Shown here piece by piece: positions 34,414-44,053 of a stretch of 64,000 bases of DNA. The position numbers and the translations under genes were made by a program. The notes under the pieces are model-generated. The model was given only the letters and a program-made list of their open reading frames with translations, did not search any database and was not told the origin of the DNA. Each line of letters begins with the position of its first letter. The stretch's first letter is position 1. Source of the stretch: Rhodobacteraceae bacterium HLUCCA12 (lineage in GTDB: Bacteria > Pseudomonadota > Alphaproteobacteria > Rhodobacterales > Rhodobacteraceae). Where the stretch lies: assembly GCA_001314715.1 (NCBI GenBank), contig LJSV01000010.1:1-64000 (forward strand). The letters are read 5' to 3'.

Positions 34414-35409
34414 TCACCCAACCATCGCCGAAGAGGTGCGACTGGCGTTGAGAATGGCAGTTCCGATCCGGTGCAGTGGCAGTTCCTGCATCGCCGCGCC
34501 AAGCTCGGCGGCGGCGCGCGGCATGCCATAGACCGTGCTGCTCGGCCGGTCCTGGATAATGGTGCGACCGCCGTTGCGCCGGATCCGCAATAGACCCTCG
34601 GCACCGTCACGTCCCATTCCCGTCAGCAAGACGCCGACCACCGAATCACCCAATGCCGCAGCGGACCGGAACAGCACATCGACCGAGGGGCGGTGCCCCG
34701 AGACAGGCTCGCCCGCAACCAGCGCGCAATGCAACCCGCCGGTGTCACGCACCACCAGATGGTGTGTATCGTCGGGTGCGAGATAGACATGACCCTGTCT
34801 CAAAGGTGCGCCTTGCCGCGCCTCGCCGACATGGGCCAGGCACTGGCGATCCAGCCGTTGCACGACCCCGGATACGAATTCGCGCCGGATGTGTTGCACG
34901 ATCAGCGTCGGCGGACAGTCCGGCGGATAGGTTGACAGAACGCTGCTCAGGGCCTCGATTCCGCCGGTCGAAGCGCCGATGACAACGCATCGCGAATAGA
35001 ACGGGTGCGGGGCCGGCCCGGCCCCGCGCCGATGCTCACCGACCGCGATACGCGCAATCAGGGTCGCGGCGTCGTGGCCGTCATCCAGTGTCACCACGTC
35101 GATCCGCCCGTCACCGCCCGGCATAACGCCGGGCCCGCCGAAGACGACGCACCGAAGATCCAGCAGGTCGAGCAGTGCGACGAACATCAGAAACTCCGCT
35201 CCCGCCGCCATCTCGCTGCAAACCAGGACGACATCAGGCTGATGCCGTTCGGTCAGCGTGTAGGCGTCGCTCAGGTTGCGGACCGCAGCAAGCAGGTCGC
35301 AGGCACCGTCGGCCGCGATCTGGGCAGCAAGGCGCCGCAATCGAAGCGGCCGATCGTCAGCCAGCAATACGCACGGTCGGGTCAAGGGCTCGATCCTGGA
35401 ACTGTTCAC
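34414..35409 (-). CDS. cheB: Chemotaxis methylesterase CheB with degenerate receiver
   Basis: A 331-residue protein. The C-terminal methylesterase/glutamine deamidase domain (about 138-325) has the full triad S147 (VIGASTGG), H173 (VQHI) and D268 (LTGMGRDGAEG). The N-terminal receiver (about 11-115) keeps the acidic pair (D18-D19 in LLADDR). The phosphoacceptor position reads PDVVLVCSEM, putting C64 where aspartate is expected, and the partner lysine is not evident. Activation by phosphorylation is therefore unlikely. GTG 35409 with AAGGG upstream is preferred over TTG 35451. Confidence 0.88.
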   Translation of the reverse strand: MNSSRIEPLTRPCVLLADDRPLRLRRLAAQIAADGACDLLAAVRNLSDAYTLTERHQPDVVLVCSEMAAGAEFLMFVALLDLLDLRCVVFGGPGVMPGGDGRIDVVTLDDGHDAATLIARIAVGEHRRGAGPAPHPFYSRCVVIGASTGGIEALSSVLSTYPPDCPPTLIVQHIRREFVSGVVQRLDRQCLAHVGEARQGAPLRQGHVYLAPDDTHHLVVRDTGGLHCALVAGEPVSGHRPSVDVLFRSAAALGDSVVGVLLTGMGRDGAEGLLRIRRNGGRTIIQDRPSSTVYGMPRAAAELGAAMQELPLHRIGTAILNASRTSSAMVG

Positions 35410-35841
35410 CGCGGCCCTTCGATCCGGCCGCCCCGAACATATGGCGCACAAAGATTAACAGCATGAAAACGGGCGCCGAGATTCGGGTCGGACCGGATCG
35501 AAGGCTTGTTAAGAGCTTTTTCACAAGGTGCCGCTACCCCTGTTGAAGATGCGGTCCCGAAAACGCCGGATTCGGCAACAGGCTCGGCACCCAGACACAG
35601 ATCCCTCGGTGATTCGGAGGTCGTTGATGAAATACCGAACGAACCGGCAGGAACCGGAAAACAAGGACTGGGCGCGGGCCGGACAATGGGCAAGACCCGC
35701 GTGCAACGCGTCAACCGCGTCCGATCGTCCCGCCGTCCCGTAAGGCCGCGCTCCATGCTCAGTTCAGATCACACGCAAAACGAGCCCCCGCAGCCGGACA
35801 CTGCGCAAGCAATCATGTTCCGAACGACCAGGGATCAGATC
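35410..35841. promoter_or_regulatory. Divergent control region of the che cluster
   Basis: About 430 bases between cheB (minus) and the STAS gene (plus). Open frames here are not protein-like. The region must carry both promoters. I looked for a flagellar sigma-28 box and a sigma-54 -24/-12 element and saw no convincing match. The stretch 35500-35525 (TTGTTAAGAGCTTTTTCACA) is locally AT-rich and is the likeliest promoter site. Confidence 0.35.
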
Positions 35842-36132
35842 ATGTCTGCAACATTCACCCTTCCCGCCCAACTGGACAGCTTGACCACAGAGACCCTTGC
35901 GCTCGACCTTGTGCAACGGCGGGGCCAGGCGTTGCAAATCGACGCCTCGGGCGTTGCCTTCCTCGGCGCGCTCGCCTTGCAATTGCTGATTGCCGTCAAA
36001 CGGCAATGGCAGGCCGACGAAAAGTCATTCCGACTTGTGGATTGTTCTGCCGCCTTTCTTGACGGGCTTTCGGTTTTGGGCGCGACGCCCGAAGATCTCG
36101 GTCTGTGTCGGGCAGACGGGGGGCAAGCATGA
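35842..36132 (+). CDS. STAS domain protein, chemosensory-associated
   Basis: A 96-residue single-domain protein. The STAS fold is seen in TFTLPAQLDSLTTETLALDL, LQIDASGVAFLGALALQLLI and the final FLDGLSVLGATPEDLGL. STAS proteins bind nucleotides or act as phosphorylatable switches with partner kinases. The serine after DASG (about residue 36) is at the classic phosphorylation position. It is the first gene of the che operon and overlaps cheY by four bases. The ATG at 35842 was chosen by domain length; upstream frame is open but unlike protein. Its target is probably CheA or another che protein, by context only. Confidence 0.75.
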   Translation: MSATFTLPAQLDSLTTETLALDLVQRRGQALQIDASGVAFLGALALQLLIAVKRQWQADEKSFRLVDCSAAFLDGLSVLGATPEDLGLCRADGGQA

Positions 36133-36509
36133 CCTTGCGTGTCCTTGCCGTCGATGATTCGCGAACGATGCGCAACCTCTTGAGCGCCGCCTTGGCCCAG
36201 GCCGGCTTTGACGTTCATCTTGCCGAAGACGGCGCGGATGGATTGCAGAGGCTGGCTGACACCGCCCCCGATGTCGTCATCACCGACATCAACATGCCCC
36301 GGCTTGACGGTTTCGGATTCATCGAGGCGATACGCATGTCTGGCGACAACCGGAATGTGCCTATCCTGGTTCTCACCACCGAAAGTGCCCCGGAACTGAA
36401 GGCGCGCGCCCGCACCGCCGGCGCCACCGGGTGGATCGTGAAACCCTTCGATGAAACGAAACTCGTCGCCGCGATCGAGCGCGTCGCCATACCAAGGGGC
36501 GCAACATGA
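36129..36509 (+). CDS. cheY: CheY-type response regulator (first copy)
   Basis: A 126-residue single receiver domain. All five key residues are visible: the acidic pair D9-D10 (AVDDSRT), phosphoacceptor D53 (VVITDINMPRLDG), threonine in VLTTESAP and lysine K105 (WIVKPFDE). Phospho-CheY normally binds the flagellar switch or, in non-flagellar pathways, another output. It overlaps both the STAS and the cheA genes by four bases, so the three are co-translated. It is close to CheYs encoded directly before cheA in many alphaproteobacteria. Confidence 0.9.
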   Translation: MTLRVLAVDDSRTMRNLLSAALAQAGFDVHLAEDGADGLQRLADTAPDVVITDINMPRLDGFGFIEAIRMSGDNRNVPILVLTTESAPELKARARTAGATGWIVKPFDETKLVAAIERVAIPRGAT

Positions 36510-38593
36510 GCCTGATGATCACTGACGACTTTCGCGATTCCTTCTTTCAGGAATGCGAGGATCTGCTCGAAGCCATGAATGACGGTTTTCGCCTCATGGC
36601 AGAGAACCAGCACGAAATCGAAACCGTCCACGCGGTGTTTCGCGCAGTCCATTCCATCAAGGGCGGGGCCGGCGCATTCGGCCTCGATGCACTGGTGGCC
36701 TTCGCCCACCATTTCGAAACCGGCCTCGACAAGCTGCGCGCGGGCAAGCTTGACCTGGACGATACCGTCCTTGGCCTTTTTCAGCGCTGCGGGGATCACC
36801 TGGCCGATCTGGTTGGTTCCGCCCGGGACGAAGTCGATATGGACGCAGCCTCCAGCGCGCAGTTGCATGGCGAACTGGACGCGATCATCGGAACCGTCGT
36901 GCAAGACGATCCCGATGACGCCCCTGATTTCCAGCCAGCCGGTCTCGACCTCGATCTGCTGTTCGCGCCGGCGCCCGGCGGGCGCTACCGGATCTTGTTC
37001 GAACCCTGGGCAGAACTTTTCCGGTCCGGCAATGATCCCGCGATGCTGCTGCGCAATCTTGGACGTCTCGGGACGCTATCTGCCCGGTTGAACACCGACC
37101 ATGTCCCGCCCCTGTCCGAGCTGGAGTGCACCAGACCGCATCTGCAATGGGAACTGATCCTTGAAACCGACGAAACGGCCGAGACGATTGCCGATACGTT
37201 CGAATTCGTGGACGGCCTGTGCCGTCTTGAAATCGCAGAAAGCGCGACAGGCGAGACCGTAAGGCCGGGCGGCTGCAACAGCATGCCCGATGCACCAACC
37301 GGCGAGGCCGATGCAACAGGGCCAGACACGGTGACCCACGGGGAACAGACCCAGCCAATAGCGCGAACCAACGACAGCAAACGCGCCAGCGCGGCGACAA
37401 TTCGGGTCGATCTCGAACGGGTTGACAAGCTCATCAATCTGGTGGGTGAACTGGTGATCAAGGAAGCCATGCTTTCGCAATCGATCTCCAAGATTGCACT
37501 GCCCTCCGAGAACGAGGTTTCCGTCGGCCTTGACAGCCTCAAGCAGCTTGCCGGCGAAATCCAGGAAGGCGTGATGGCCATTCGCGCGCAGCCCGTGAAG
37601 CCGATGTTCCAGCGCATGTCGCGCATCGTGCGCGAGGCGGCCGTCGCGACCGGAAAGCGGGTGCGCCTGATGACCCAGGGCGAACATACGGAAGTCGACA
37701 AGACCGTGCTCGAGCGCCTGGTGGACCCGCTGACGCATATGATCAGGAACGCCGTCGACCACGGCCTGGAAGATCCGCAAACGCGCAGCGCCGCCGGAAA
37801 ACCCGAAGAGGGCACGGTCATCCTTTCTGCGGCGCACCGATCTGGTCGGGTCATGATCGACATTTCCGATGACGGCGGCGGGATCAATCGCGCGAAGGTC
37901 CGAAAACTCGCCGAAGACAAGGGGCTCATTTCGCCTGATGCCGATCTTGGCCCGGCCGAAATCGACAACCTTCTGTTCCTGCCCGGCTTTTCGTCAAAGG
38001 ACGAGGTCTCGGCCCTTTCCGGTCGCGGTGTCGGCCTCGATGTCGCGCGCAGCGAAGTCCAGGCACTCGGCGGACGTGTTTCGATCACCTCGAACCCCGG
38101 TGAGGGCACGACGTTTTCGATAAGCCTGCCGCTCACCCTTGCCGTGCTGGAAGGCATGGTCATCGAGGTCGCTGGACAGACCATGGTCGTTCCGATCACC
38201 GCGGTTCAGGAAACGCTTCAGCCCAGGACCGCAGAGATTCATGCCATCGGCCAGGATGGGCGCGTCGTCACCAATCGCGACCGCCTGGTCCCGATCGTCG
38301 ATCTGGGTGCGATCTTCGGCTTCCGCCCGCCTCCGGAGACACTGGACAATCATGTCCTGCTCTTGGTGGAGACCGATAACGGTCGCCATTGCGCCCTGAT
38401 CGTCGATGGCATCCAGGATCAGCGCCAGGTCGTGATCAAGAGCCTGGAAAGCAATTACGGACACGTGAACGGCGTCGCCGCCGCGACGATCCTAGGTGAC
38501 GGACGGATCGCGCTCATCATCGATCCCGACGGAATCATCCGGGATGCCACCGGCCCGATTGGTGGTGATTTTCAACTTCATGCTGCGAGGTAA
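36506..38593 (+). CDS. cheA: Chemotaxis histidine kinase CheA
   Basis: A 695-residue kinase with the standard P1-P5 order. The HPt domain has phosphohistidine H49 ([14 protein letters not shown]). The linker/P2 region (about 130-295) is low in similarity. Dimerisation P3 ([18 protein letters not shown]) starts near 308. The ATPase P4 holds the N box ([13 protein letters not shown]), [11 protein letters not shown] and [13 protein letters not shown]. The CheW-like P5 (about 545-685) ends the protein. It phosphorylates the two CheYs; phosphotransfer to the degenerate CheB is doubtful. It is coupled to cheY upstream, and cheW follows after four bases. Confidence 0.95.
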   Translation: MSLMITDDFRDSFFQECEDLLEAMNDGFRLMAENQHEIETVHAVFRAVHSIKGGAGAFGLDALVAFAHHFETGLDKLRAGKLDLDDTVLGLFQRCGDHLADLVGSARDEVDMDAASSAQLHGELDAIIGTVVQDDPDDAPDFQPAGLDLDLLFAPAPGGRYRILFEPWAELFRSGNDPAMLLRNLGRLGTLSARLNTDHVPPLSELECTRPHLQWELILETDETAETIADTFEFVDGLCRLEIAESATGETVRPGGCNSMPDAPTGEADATGPDTVTHGEQTQPIARTNDSKRASAATIRVDLERVDKLINLVGELVIKEAMLSQSISKIALPSENEVSVGLDSLKQLAGEIQEGVMAIRAQPVKPMFQRMSRIVREAAVATGKRVRLMTQGEHTEVDKTVLERLVDPLTHMIRNAVDHGLEDPQTRSAAGKPEEGTVILSAAHRSGRVMIDISDDGGGINRAKVRKLAEDKGLISPDADLGPAEIDNLLFLPGFSSKDEVSALSGRGVGLDVARSEVQALGGRVSITSNPGEGTTFSISLPLTLAVLEGMVIEVAGQTMVVPITAVQETLQPRTAEIHAIGQDGRVVTNRDRLVPIVDLGAIFGFRPPPETLDNHVLLLVETDNGRHCALIVDGIQDQRQVVIKSLESNYGHVNGVAAATILGDGRIALIIDPDGIIRDATGPIGGDFQLHAAR

Positions 38594-38597
38594 GACG

Positions 38598-39065
38598 ATG
38601 CTGGACGAAATGGCCGAAGCACGCGCGGCAGATCGCGAAATGGTCGCGTTTCGCGTTGCCGGGCAGGATTTCTGTATCGACATCATGTCTGTTCGCGAAA
38701 TCCGCGGCTGGACGGAAACGACGATTCTGCCACATGCGCAGCGATACGTGAAAGGCGTGATCAACCTGCGCGGCTCGGTCGTGCCCGTAGTCGATCTGTC
38801 TGAGCGCCTGGGCCTTGGCGCAATCGATCCGGGTCCGCGCCACGTCATCATCATCACCGTGATCGGGGCGCAAACGGTTGGATTGCTGGCCGATGTCGTC
38901 TCAGACATCCTGACGGTCAATGACGATGACTTGCAGCCCGTTCCCGACATCGCCTCGGAATCCGCGCGCGCCTATATTTCCGGCGTCGTGGTCGCGCAAC
39001 AGAAGATGATCCGCAAGATTGATCTGGGAAAGGTCCTCCCGGCCGATGGTCGAGACCTGACATGA
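38598..39065 (+). CDS. cheW: Chemotaxis adaptor CheW
   Basis: A 155-residue scaffold that links receptors to CheA. The CheW fold is seen in [23 protein letters not shown] split, [25 protein letters not shown] split, and [21 protein letters not shown] precedes the ATG at 38598. The stop overlaps cheR (ATGA). It should bind receptors encoded elsewhere in the genome. Confidence 0.93.
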   Translation: MLDEMAEARAADREMVAFRVAGQDFCIDIMSVREIRGWTETTILPHAQRYVKGVINLRGSVVPVVDLSERLGLGAIDPGPRHVIIITVIGAQTVGLLADVVSDILTVNDDDLQPVPDIASESARAYISGVVVAQQKMIRKIDLGKVLPADGRDLT

Positions 39066-39946
39066 CCACGATGCCCGCAGCCAGTCCAGGCAGCGATGCC
39101 CAGCCGATGCTTGGTGATCGGGAATTCGCAACCCTCGCGCGGCTGGTCCATGGCGAATCCGGCATCGTTCTGGCCGAGGCCAAGAAAGGCCTCGTGGTGT
39201 CGCGCCTCACCCGGCGTCTGCGGGACCTCGGCCTGTCGGACTTCGCCGCCTATTGCCACCTGTTGCAATCCCCCGACGGCCATGGCGAAAAGTCGCGCCT
39301 GATCTCAGCGCTGACCACGAACGTGACCAAGTTCTTCCGCGAAGAGCATCACTTTCACAGGCTGGCTGCGACCATACTGCCGGGGCTGATCGACACGGCC
39401 CGCGCAGGCGGCCGTGTGCGCCTTTGGTCTGCCGGCTGCTCGACCGGGGAAGAAGCCTATAGCCTCGCGATGGAGGTGCTGGACCTGCACCCCGACGCCG
39501 CGGCCTGCGACATCCGGATCCTGGCCACCGACATTGATGCCCAAGTGCTTTCTGTCGCCACAAACGGCCTCTATCCGGACACCGCGGTTGGCGGCATTCC
39601 GCCGAAACGTCGCATGCGATATTTCACGCAGACAGACGGACAACACGCCGTCACCCCGTCGCTGCGGGAAATCGTCACGTTTGCCCCGCTCAATCTTGTG
39701 GGAGAATGGCCGATGCGCGGGCCCTTTGACGTCATCTTCTGTCGAAACGTGGTGATTTATTTCGACAGCGCGACACAGGATCACCTCTGGCAACGGTTCG
39801 CCGCGATGATGCCGGCCGGCGGCCACCTGTTCATCGGCCATTCGGAACGCGTGGGGCGGCGGGCGGACCGCTATTTCGAACCCGGCGGGATCACCCAGTA
39901 CCGGCGCAAACCAGGCGCCATCGACGCACCATCTGGCGCAGCCTGA
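39062..39946 (+). CDS. cheR: Chemotaxis protein methyltransferase CheR
   Basis: A 294-residue SAM-dependent enzyme that methylates glutamates of chemoreceptors. The N-terminal helical domain contains the [14 protein letters not shown] segment. The catalytic domain has [17 protein letters not shown] (about residue 122), [11 protein letters not shown] and [12 protein letters not shown], with LFIGHSE near the end. No TPR extension follows. It overlaps cheW by four bases. Together with CheB and CheD it indicates active receptor adaptation. Confidence 0.94.
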   Translation: MTTMPAASPGSDAQPMLGDREFATLARLVHGESGIVLAEAKKGLVVSRLTRRLRDLGLSDFAAYCHLLQSPDGHGEKSRLISALTTNVTKFFREEHHFHRLAATILPGLIDTARAGGRVRLWSAGCSTGEEAYSLAMEVLDLHPDAAACDIRILATDIDAQVLSVATNGLYPDTAVGGIPPKRRMRYFTQTDGQHAVTPSLREIVTFAPLNLVGEWPMRGPFDVIFCRNVVIYFDSATQDHLWQRFAAMMPAGGHLFIGHSERVGRRADRYFEPGGITQYRRKPGAIDAPSGAA

Positions 39947-39963
39947 ATGAAAGGGAGCCGGGA

Positions 39964-40350
39964 ATGAGTATCAGAAATCAGCTGCATGTGATGGTCGTCG
40001 ATGACATGGCGACAAGTCGGGGTTTGATCATCCAGGCGCTGGAATGGATGGGCATTCGCAATATCGACTTTGCCACCGATGGCAACACCGCCTTCCAGCG
40101 CCTGGCGTCCCGGCCGGTGCATCTGGTCGTGTCGGATTTCAACATGCCTGGCGCCGACGGCTTGACCCTTCTCGAAGGGCTTCGCCGCAACCGGACGACG
40201 CAACGGATCGGCTTCATCCTTGTCACTGGCAACGCCGATCCGGCCGTTCTGCGCCGTGGCCAGGAACTGGGGATGAACAACTACATCAAGAAACCGTTTT
40301 CGCCCGAGGGTCTGAAAACCTGTATCGAACGCGTGGTCGGCAAACTTTGA
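39964..40350 (+). CDS. CheY-type response regulator (second copy)
   Basis: A 128-residue receiver domain. Acidic pair D13-D14 (VVDDMATS), phosphoacceptor D58 (VVSDFNMPGADG), a threonine in LVTGNAD and lysine in NYIKKPFSPE are all present. It differs clearly from the first CheY (36129-36509), so the cluster encodes two distinct outputs, or an output plus a phosphate sink. GGGAGCCGGGA precedes the ATG. It lies 17 bases after cheR. Confidence 0.9.
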   Translation: MSIRNQLHVMVVDDMATSRGLIIQALEWMGIRNIDFATDGNTAFQRLASRPVHLVVSDFNMPGADGLTLLEGLRRNRTTQRIGFILVTGNADPAVLRRGQELGMNNYIKKPFSPEGLKTCIERVVGKL

Positions 40351-40366
40351 GATCGGACGTTACCGC

Positions 40367-40729
40367 ATGAGCCATCGCCCCATTGCCCAGACCCTGAACA
40401 GCCTGGCGTGCGAACTGGAAACCCTAGCGGCGTTGGCCGAGTCGATCGATGCCGCGATCGGACATGTCTGCCTGGCACCGGGCACACCCCCGGCAACGCT
40501 GGCATCAATTCAAAGGATCGATCTCTTGCGTCAATCGCTGTCCTGCATGGCGCAATATACCAATAACCTGTCGACGCAGGTCGATAGCCACGCACTATGC
40601 GTCGATCCCGGCGCCGCCGCGCGCGATCTGCCGCTGCGCGATCTCGCTTTGGGCCTTGCGACAGCGCCCGAGGCGCGCGCGACCGACGACGGTGACCCAA
40701 AGAGGGGGACCGATGTCTGCTTTTTCTGA
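40367..40729 (+). CDS. Hypothetical protein at the end of the che operon
   Basis: A 120-residue protein I do not recognise. It is largely helical by eye: SLACELETLAALAESIDAAIG, then IQRIDLLRQSLSCMAQYTNNL and a third amphipathic helix around DLPLRDLALGLA. This could make a small helical bundle. It has no signal peptide or membrane segment and no catalytic motif. It starts 16 bases after the second cheY, so it is probably co-transcribed, and a CheA/CheY-interacting role is a guess from position. The C-terminus has two closing phenylalanines. Confidence 0.6.
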   Translation: MSHRPIAQTLNSLACELETLAALAESIDAAIGHVCLAPGTPPATLASIQRIDLLRQSLSCMAQYTNNLSTQVDSHALCVDPGAAARDLPLRDLALGLATAPEARATDDGDPKRGTDVCFF

Positions 40730-40952
40730 TCCTTGCCCCGAGATTGGTCCGCCGCGCGACGCCTGCCTCCCGGGCGCAGGCACCGCGTGCCACCGCGTGG
40801 GTGATCGCACGCGAACATACTGCGACCGGCGGCGATCGATCCCGATGCCCGCCCCCGGCCCGCGAGATCGGTTGCATACGCCCGTCAAGAACACGCCGAG
40901 GCCACCCATTTTACAAACGCGCCCCACCGTCAACGGCACATTCGCCGCCCTC

Positions 40953-42593
40953 TCAGTACAGCGCGCCGAACAAGAGGACGACAAGAACCAGCGCGATGGC
41001 GCCGGAACACCGCCACAGCCTCAGAGCGCGTTCCGTCTGCTCGAAAAGCGATCCCGGCAGGACGCTCGCGGCCCTGTGCCATAGCGCCGTTCCCGAGGGG
41101 GCGAAGGAACGGGCCGAAAACAGCCCGAGATAGCGCGATGGATCGGGCATCAGGGTCAGCAGATCCCCAGGCTTGGCGCTCGGCAGGCGCCAACGCATGG
41201 CAACCGCCACCATCGCGATCATCGCCGCGAACAGGATCGGCAGCGCGCCCTCGGCCAAGGCCCCGGCGCCAAGGACATAGCCCCGCCCAGCCGGCAAGGC
41301 GGCGGGCCACACGATCCACGGCAGAACCAGCGCGAGCAGTGCCAGAACGATCGCGGGCAGGACCTGATGCGCTGCGATATCATCCGTGGCGCTCTGGCAC
41401 CGCAGACGCCACAGGAACCAGCCCATGATCAGCGCCGTACTGACCCCGGTTGCGGCAATCAGCAGGGCAAGTCCGTCGCTCAGGTCATACTTCACGACCG
41501 CCTTGGCCGCGCCGCCACCGCTGGGCGGCAGGCCCGCGATCGAAGCCGCAGCCAGAACGGCGACACAGAAAACGCCCGTTCGAATCCAGCCCACCCGTGC
41601 GCTTGCCGCACCGACAGCAAGAAACAACGCGCCCTTTGCCAGACCGTGATGAAGGGCATGAAATGCCACCGGCAAGGCCCCGGCTCCGCCACCGAACAGC
41701 GCCAGCATGACACCCATCTGGCTGATCGTGGAATAGGCCAGAACGGCCTTTGGATTGGTCTGTGTCAACCCCCAGAGCGCGGCGCCGAACGCGCCCGCAA
41801 GCCCCAGTGCGATCAGGATCGTGGCCGCACTTCCGGGTGGCAGGAACAACCAGAAACCGACCAGCCCGGCCTTGACGATTGCGCCCGACAGAACCGCCGA
41901 TGCGGCCACGGGTGCCGCGGGATGCGCAAGCGGCAGCCAGACATGGAGCGGGATCATCCCCAGCTTGATGCCGAATCCCACGATCAGAAGCGCGACCGCA
42001 ACGCCCCCCGCCGGCGCCTGGCTCAGGGCCGCCCGAACCGCGTCGATAGCAAGGTCGTCCGCCGCATTGACCCCGATCAACAGCCCCACGAACAAGGCGA
42101 CCTCACCCAGCACCGCCAGCAGAATATAGACCCGCCCGGCGCCCAGGGCGTCGGGTTTGCGCGTGTGGACGATCAGGAACCACGACGCCAGCGAGACCGC
42201 GGTGAAGGCAATGTAGAAGGTCATCGCATCGTCAGCCAGCATGACGCCCAGGTTGCCGGTCAGGGTCAGGCACCAGAAGCCCGCAAAGACCTGCAGGCGT
42301 TGACCGCCGTTCATCGATTGCGCGAACAGCCCGGCGGCCATCCACAGGCCGGCGGTCATGCCCAGCATCAATCGTCGGGCCGGGTCCAGCACCAGGGACA
42401 CACCCAGCAACAGATCGGGCGCCTGACTGCCCCCCTCCTGCCCGGCGAGCGCGAGCCACAATGCCGGCAACGGGGCCAGGGGCAGCAGCCGCAAAGCCCG
42501 CCCCCCCCGGCCGGGCACCGCCGCCATGAGACCCACCAGCAAGGGCCAGGCCAGCGCGACGAACGGCAGGAAAGGCCCGCTCCAAAGCGTCAT
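40953..42593 (-). CDS. NuoL/M/MrpD-like antiporter subunit, third copy, TM5 Glu missing
   Basis: A 546-residue polytopic membrane protein of the proton-translocating quinone oxidoreductase / Mrp antiporter family. About 14 hydrophobic segments are seen. The TM7 lysine region is kept (FGIKLGMIPLHVWLPLAHPAAP, across two helices), as is KAVLAYSTISQMG. In TM5, where the paralogues have FFEMLTL and GLELLTL, this one reads YIAFTAVSLASW, so the conserved glutamate is absent. The C-terminus extends about 60 residues beyond the paralogues and ends in a further hydrophobic helix. It is the last gene of the Mrp-like operon. Its ATG at 42593 overlaps the stop of the preceding paralogue. Confidence 0.82.
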   Translation of the reverse strand: MTLWSGPFLPFVALAWPLLVGLMAAVPGRGGRALRLLPLAPLPALWLALAGQEGGSQAPDLLLGVSLVLDPARRLMLGMTAGLWMAAGLFAQSMNGGQRLQVFAGFWCLTLTGNLGVMLADDAMTFYIAFTAVSLASWFLIVHTRKPDALGAGRVYILLAVLGEVALFVGLLIGVNAADDLAIDAVRAALSQAPAGGVAVALLIVGFGIKLGMIPLHVWLPLAHPAAPVAASAVLSGAIVKAGLVGFWLFLPPGSAATILIALGLAGAFGAALWGLTQTNPKAVLAYSTISQMGVMLALFGGGAGALPVAFHALHHGLAKGALFLAVGAASARVGWIRTGVFCVAVLAAASIAGLPPSGGGAAKAVVKYDLSDGLALLIAATGVSTALIMGWFLWRLRCQSATDDIAAHQVLPAIVLALLALVLPWIVWPAALPAGRGYVLGAGALAEGALPILFAAMIAMVAVAMRWRLPSAKPGDLLTLMPDPSRYLGLFSARSFAPSGTALWHRAASVLPGSLFEQTERALRLWRCSGAIALVLVVLLFGALY

Positions 42594-44053
42594 GGTGCAT
42601 ACTCCCGCGCAACGATCAGCGAAGCCCATCCCAGCGGGCTGAGGGGCGAGGCGGCAAAGACCCCGACCGCAAGCGACGCAAGGGCGGTGATCACCGCCGG
42701 GATCACAAGCATCGGCGAACGCTCATCACCGCGGGCGATGTCTGCCGCGGGCAGAAACCAGAGTCGGTACAGGATCGGCAGGAAATACGCCGCGTTGAGA
42801 AGGGTCGAAGCGGCCAGAACCGCCAGCACCCAGTTCTCCCCGGCCTGCAACGCGCCGATCCCCAGATAGACCTTGCTGACAAAACCCGCCATCGGAGGCA
42901 GTCCAATCATACCCAGTGCACCAAGCGAAAAGCAGATCGATGTCACCGGCATCCGCGCACCCATCCCGTTGAGAGCATCGATCCGTTTGGCGCCTGCGCG
43001 TTCGTCATAGATCCCGGCACAGAAGAAGAGGGTGATCTTCATGAGCCCCTGGTGAACCAGATGCGCCAGCCCGCCAATCGTGGCGAACGGCCCGGCCACG
43101 GCGGCGCCGAGGATGATGTAGGATACCTGGCTGACGGTCGAATAGGCCAGACGGGTCTTGATCTCCTCTTGCTGCATGGCGCGCAGCGAACCCCATAGAA
43201 TGGTGACCGAGGCCGCGACGGCAAGCGGCGTTCCAAGCCCCAGATCCTGCACCGTGATCAGACCGAACACGTCATAGACCACGCGCACAACGCCAAAGGC
43301 GCCGGCCTTGACCACCGCCACGGCATGCAGCAGGGCAGACACCGGCGCGGGCGCGGCCATCGCGCCGGGCAACCAGCCGTGCAGTGGCACCAGCGCCGCC
43401 TTGACACCCAGCCCGGCAACAAACAGGACAAAGATCCCGCGCAGGCTGACCGGGTCCACCGCCGAAAGATCGGGCGGGTCGGTGAACAGGACCGGGCCGG
43501 TCACGCTTTCCAGCCAGACAATTGCAACCAGAAGCGCGACGCTGCCGGGCAAGGCATATGCCAGATAGCGACGCCCGGCGGCCAGCGACCTGTCGTCCTG
43601 CTTGTGCACAACCAGCGGCCATGTCGACAGCGTCAGCATTTCGAAGAAGACGAAGAAACTGATAAGCGATCCGGCCATCGCCAACCCGGTGGTTGCCGCC
43701 ACGCACAGGCTGAAAAAGCCGAAGAACCGCGACAGCTCGGCCTTGGTTCCGAAATAGGCAATCGCGTAAATCGTGGTCAAAAGCCAAAGCACCGCCGACA
43801 GCGACATGAACAGCAGCGACAGCGCATCAATGCGCAGCAGCAGGTGCAAGCCGGGTGCCAGGTTCAACTGGACCTCATAGGCAGCGCCCTGTGCGACGGC
43901 AAGCAGCATCGCCACGACTAGGCCCAGCTTGATCACAGCCCCCCCGAGGCTGAGGAGGTTGCGCCACATGTGGCTTTCCTGCGCCAGGAAAAAGCTTGCC
44001 AGCGCCGGAATGAGCGAGGACAGCAGGATCGCGATGGGAAGGGCCACACTCAT
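42590..44053 (-). CDS. mnhD: Mrp antiporter subunit MnhD/NuoM-like (second copy)
   Basis: A 487-residue membrane protein with about 14 transmembrane helices. Family markers are the TM5 glutamate in FFVFFEMLTLSTWPLV, the TM7 lysine in GVKAALVPLHGWLPGAM, the broken-helix TRLAYSTVSQVSYI and LMKITLFFCAGI. It should form part of a cation/proton-translocating membrane arm. The stop overlaps the start of the third paralogue, and its start overlaps the end of the first, all with four-base ATGA junctions. Confidence 0.88.
   Translation of the reverse strand: MSVALPIAILLSSLIPALASFFLAQESHMWRNLLSLGGAVIKLGLVVAMLLAVAQGAAYEVQLNLAPGLHLLLRIDALSLLFMSLSAVLWLLTTIYAIAYFGTKAELSRFFGFFSLCVAATTGLAMAGSLISFFVFFEMLTLSTWPLVVHKQDDRSLAAGRRYLAYALPGSVALLVAIVWLESVTGPVLFTDPPDLSAVDPVSLRGIFVLFVAGLGVKAALVPLHGWLPGAMAAPAPVSALLHAVAVVKAGAFGVVRVVYDVFGLITVQDLGLGTPLAVAASVTILWGSLRAMQQEEIKTRLAYSTVSQVSYIILGAAVAGPFATIGGLAHLVHQGLMKITLFFCAGIYDERAGAKRIDALNGMGARMPVTSICFSLGALGMIGLPPMAGFVSKVYLGIGALQAGENWVLAVLAASTLLNAAYFLPILYRLWFLPAADIARGDERSPMLVIPAVITALASLAVGVFAASPLSPLGWASLIVAREYAP

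Noticed and set aside
35506-35841. N-terminal extension of the STAS protein to 208 residues
   Set aside because: The added 112 residues are low-complexity, charged sequence with no domain, and the STAS fold is complete from ATG 35842.
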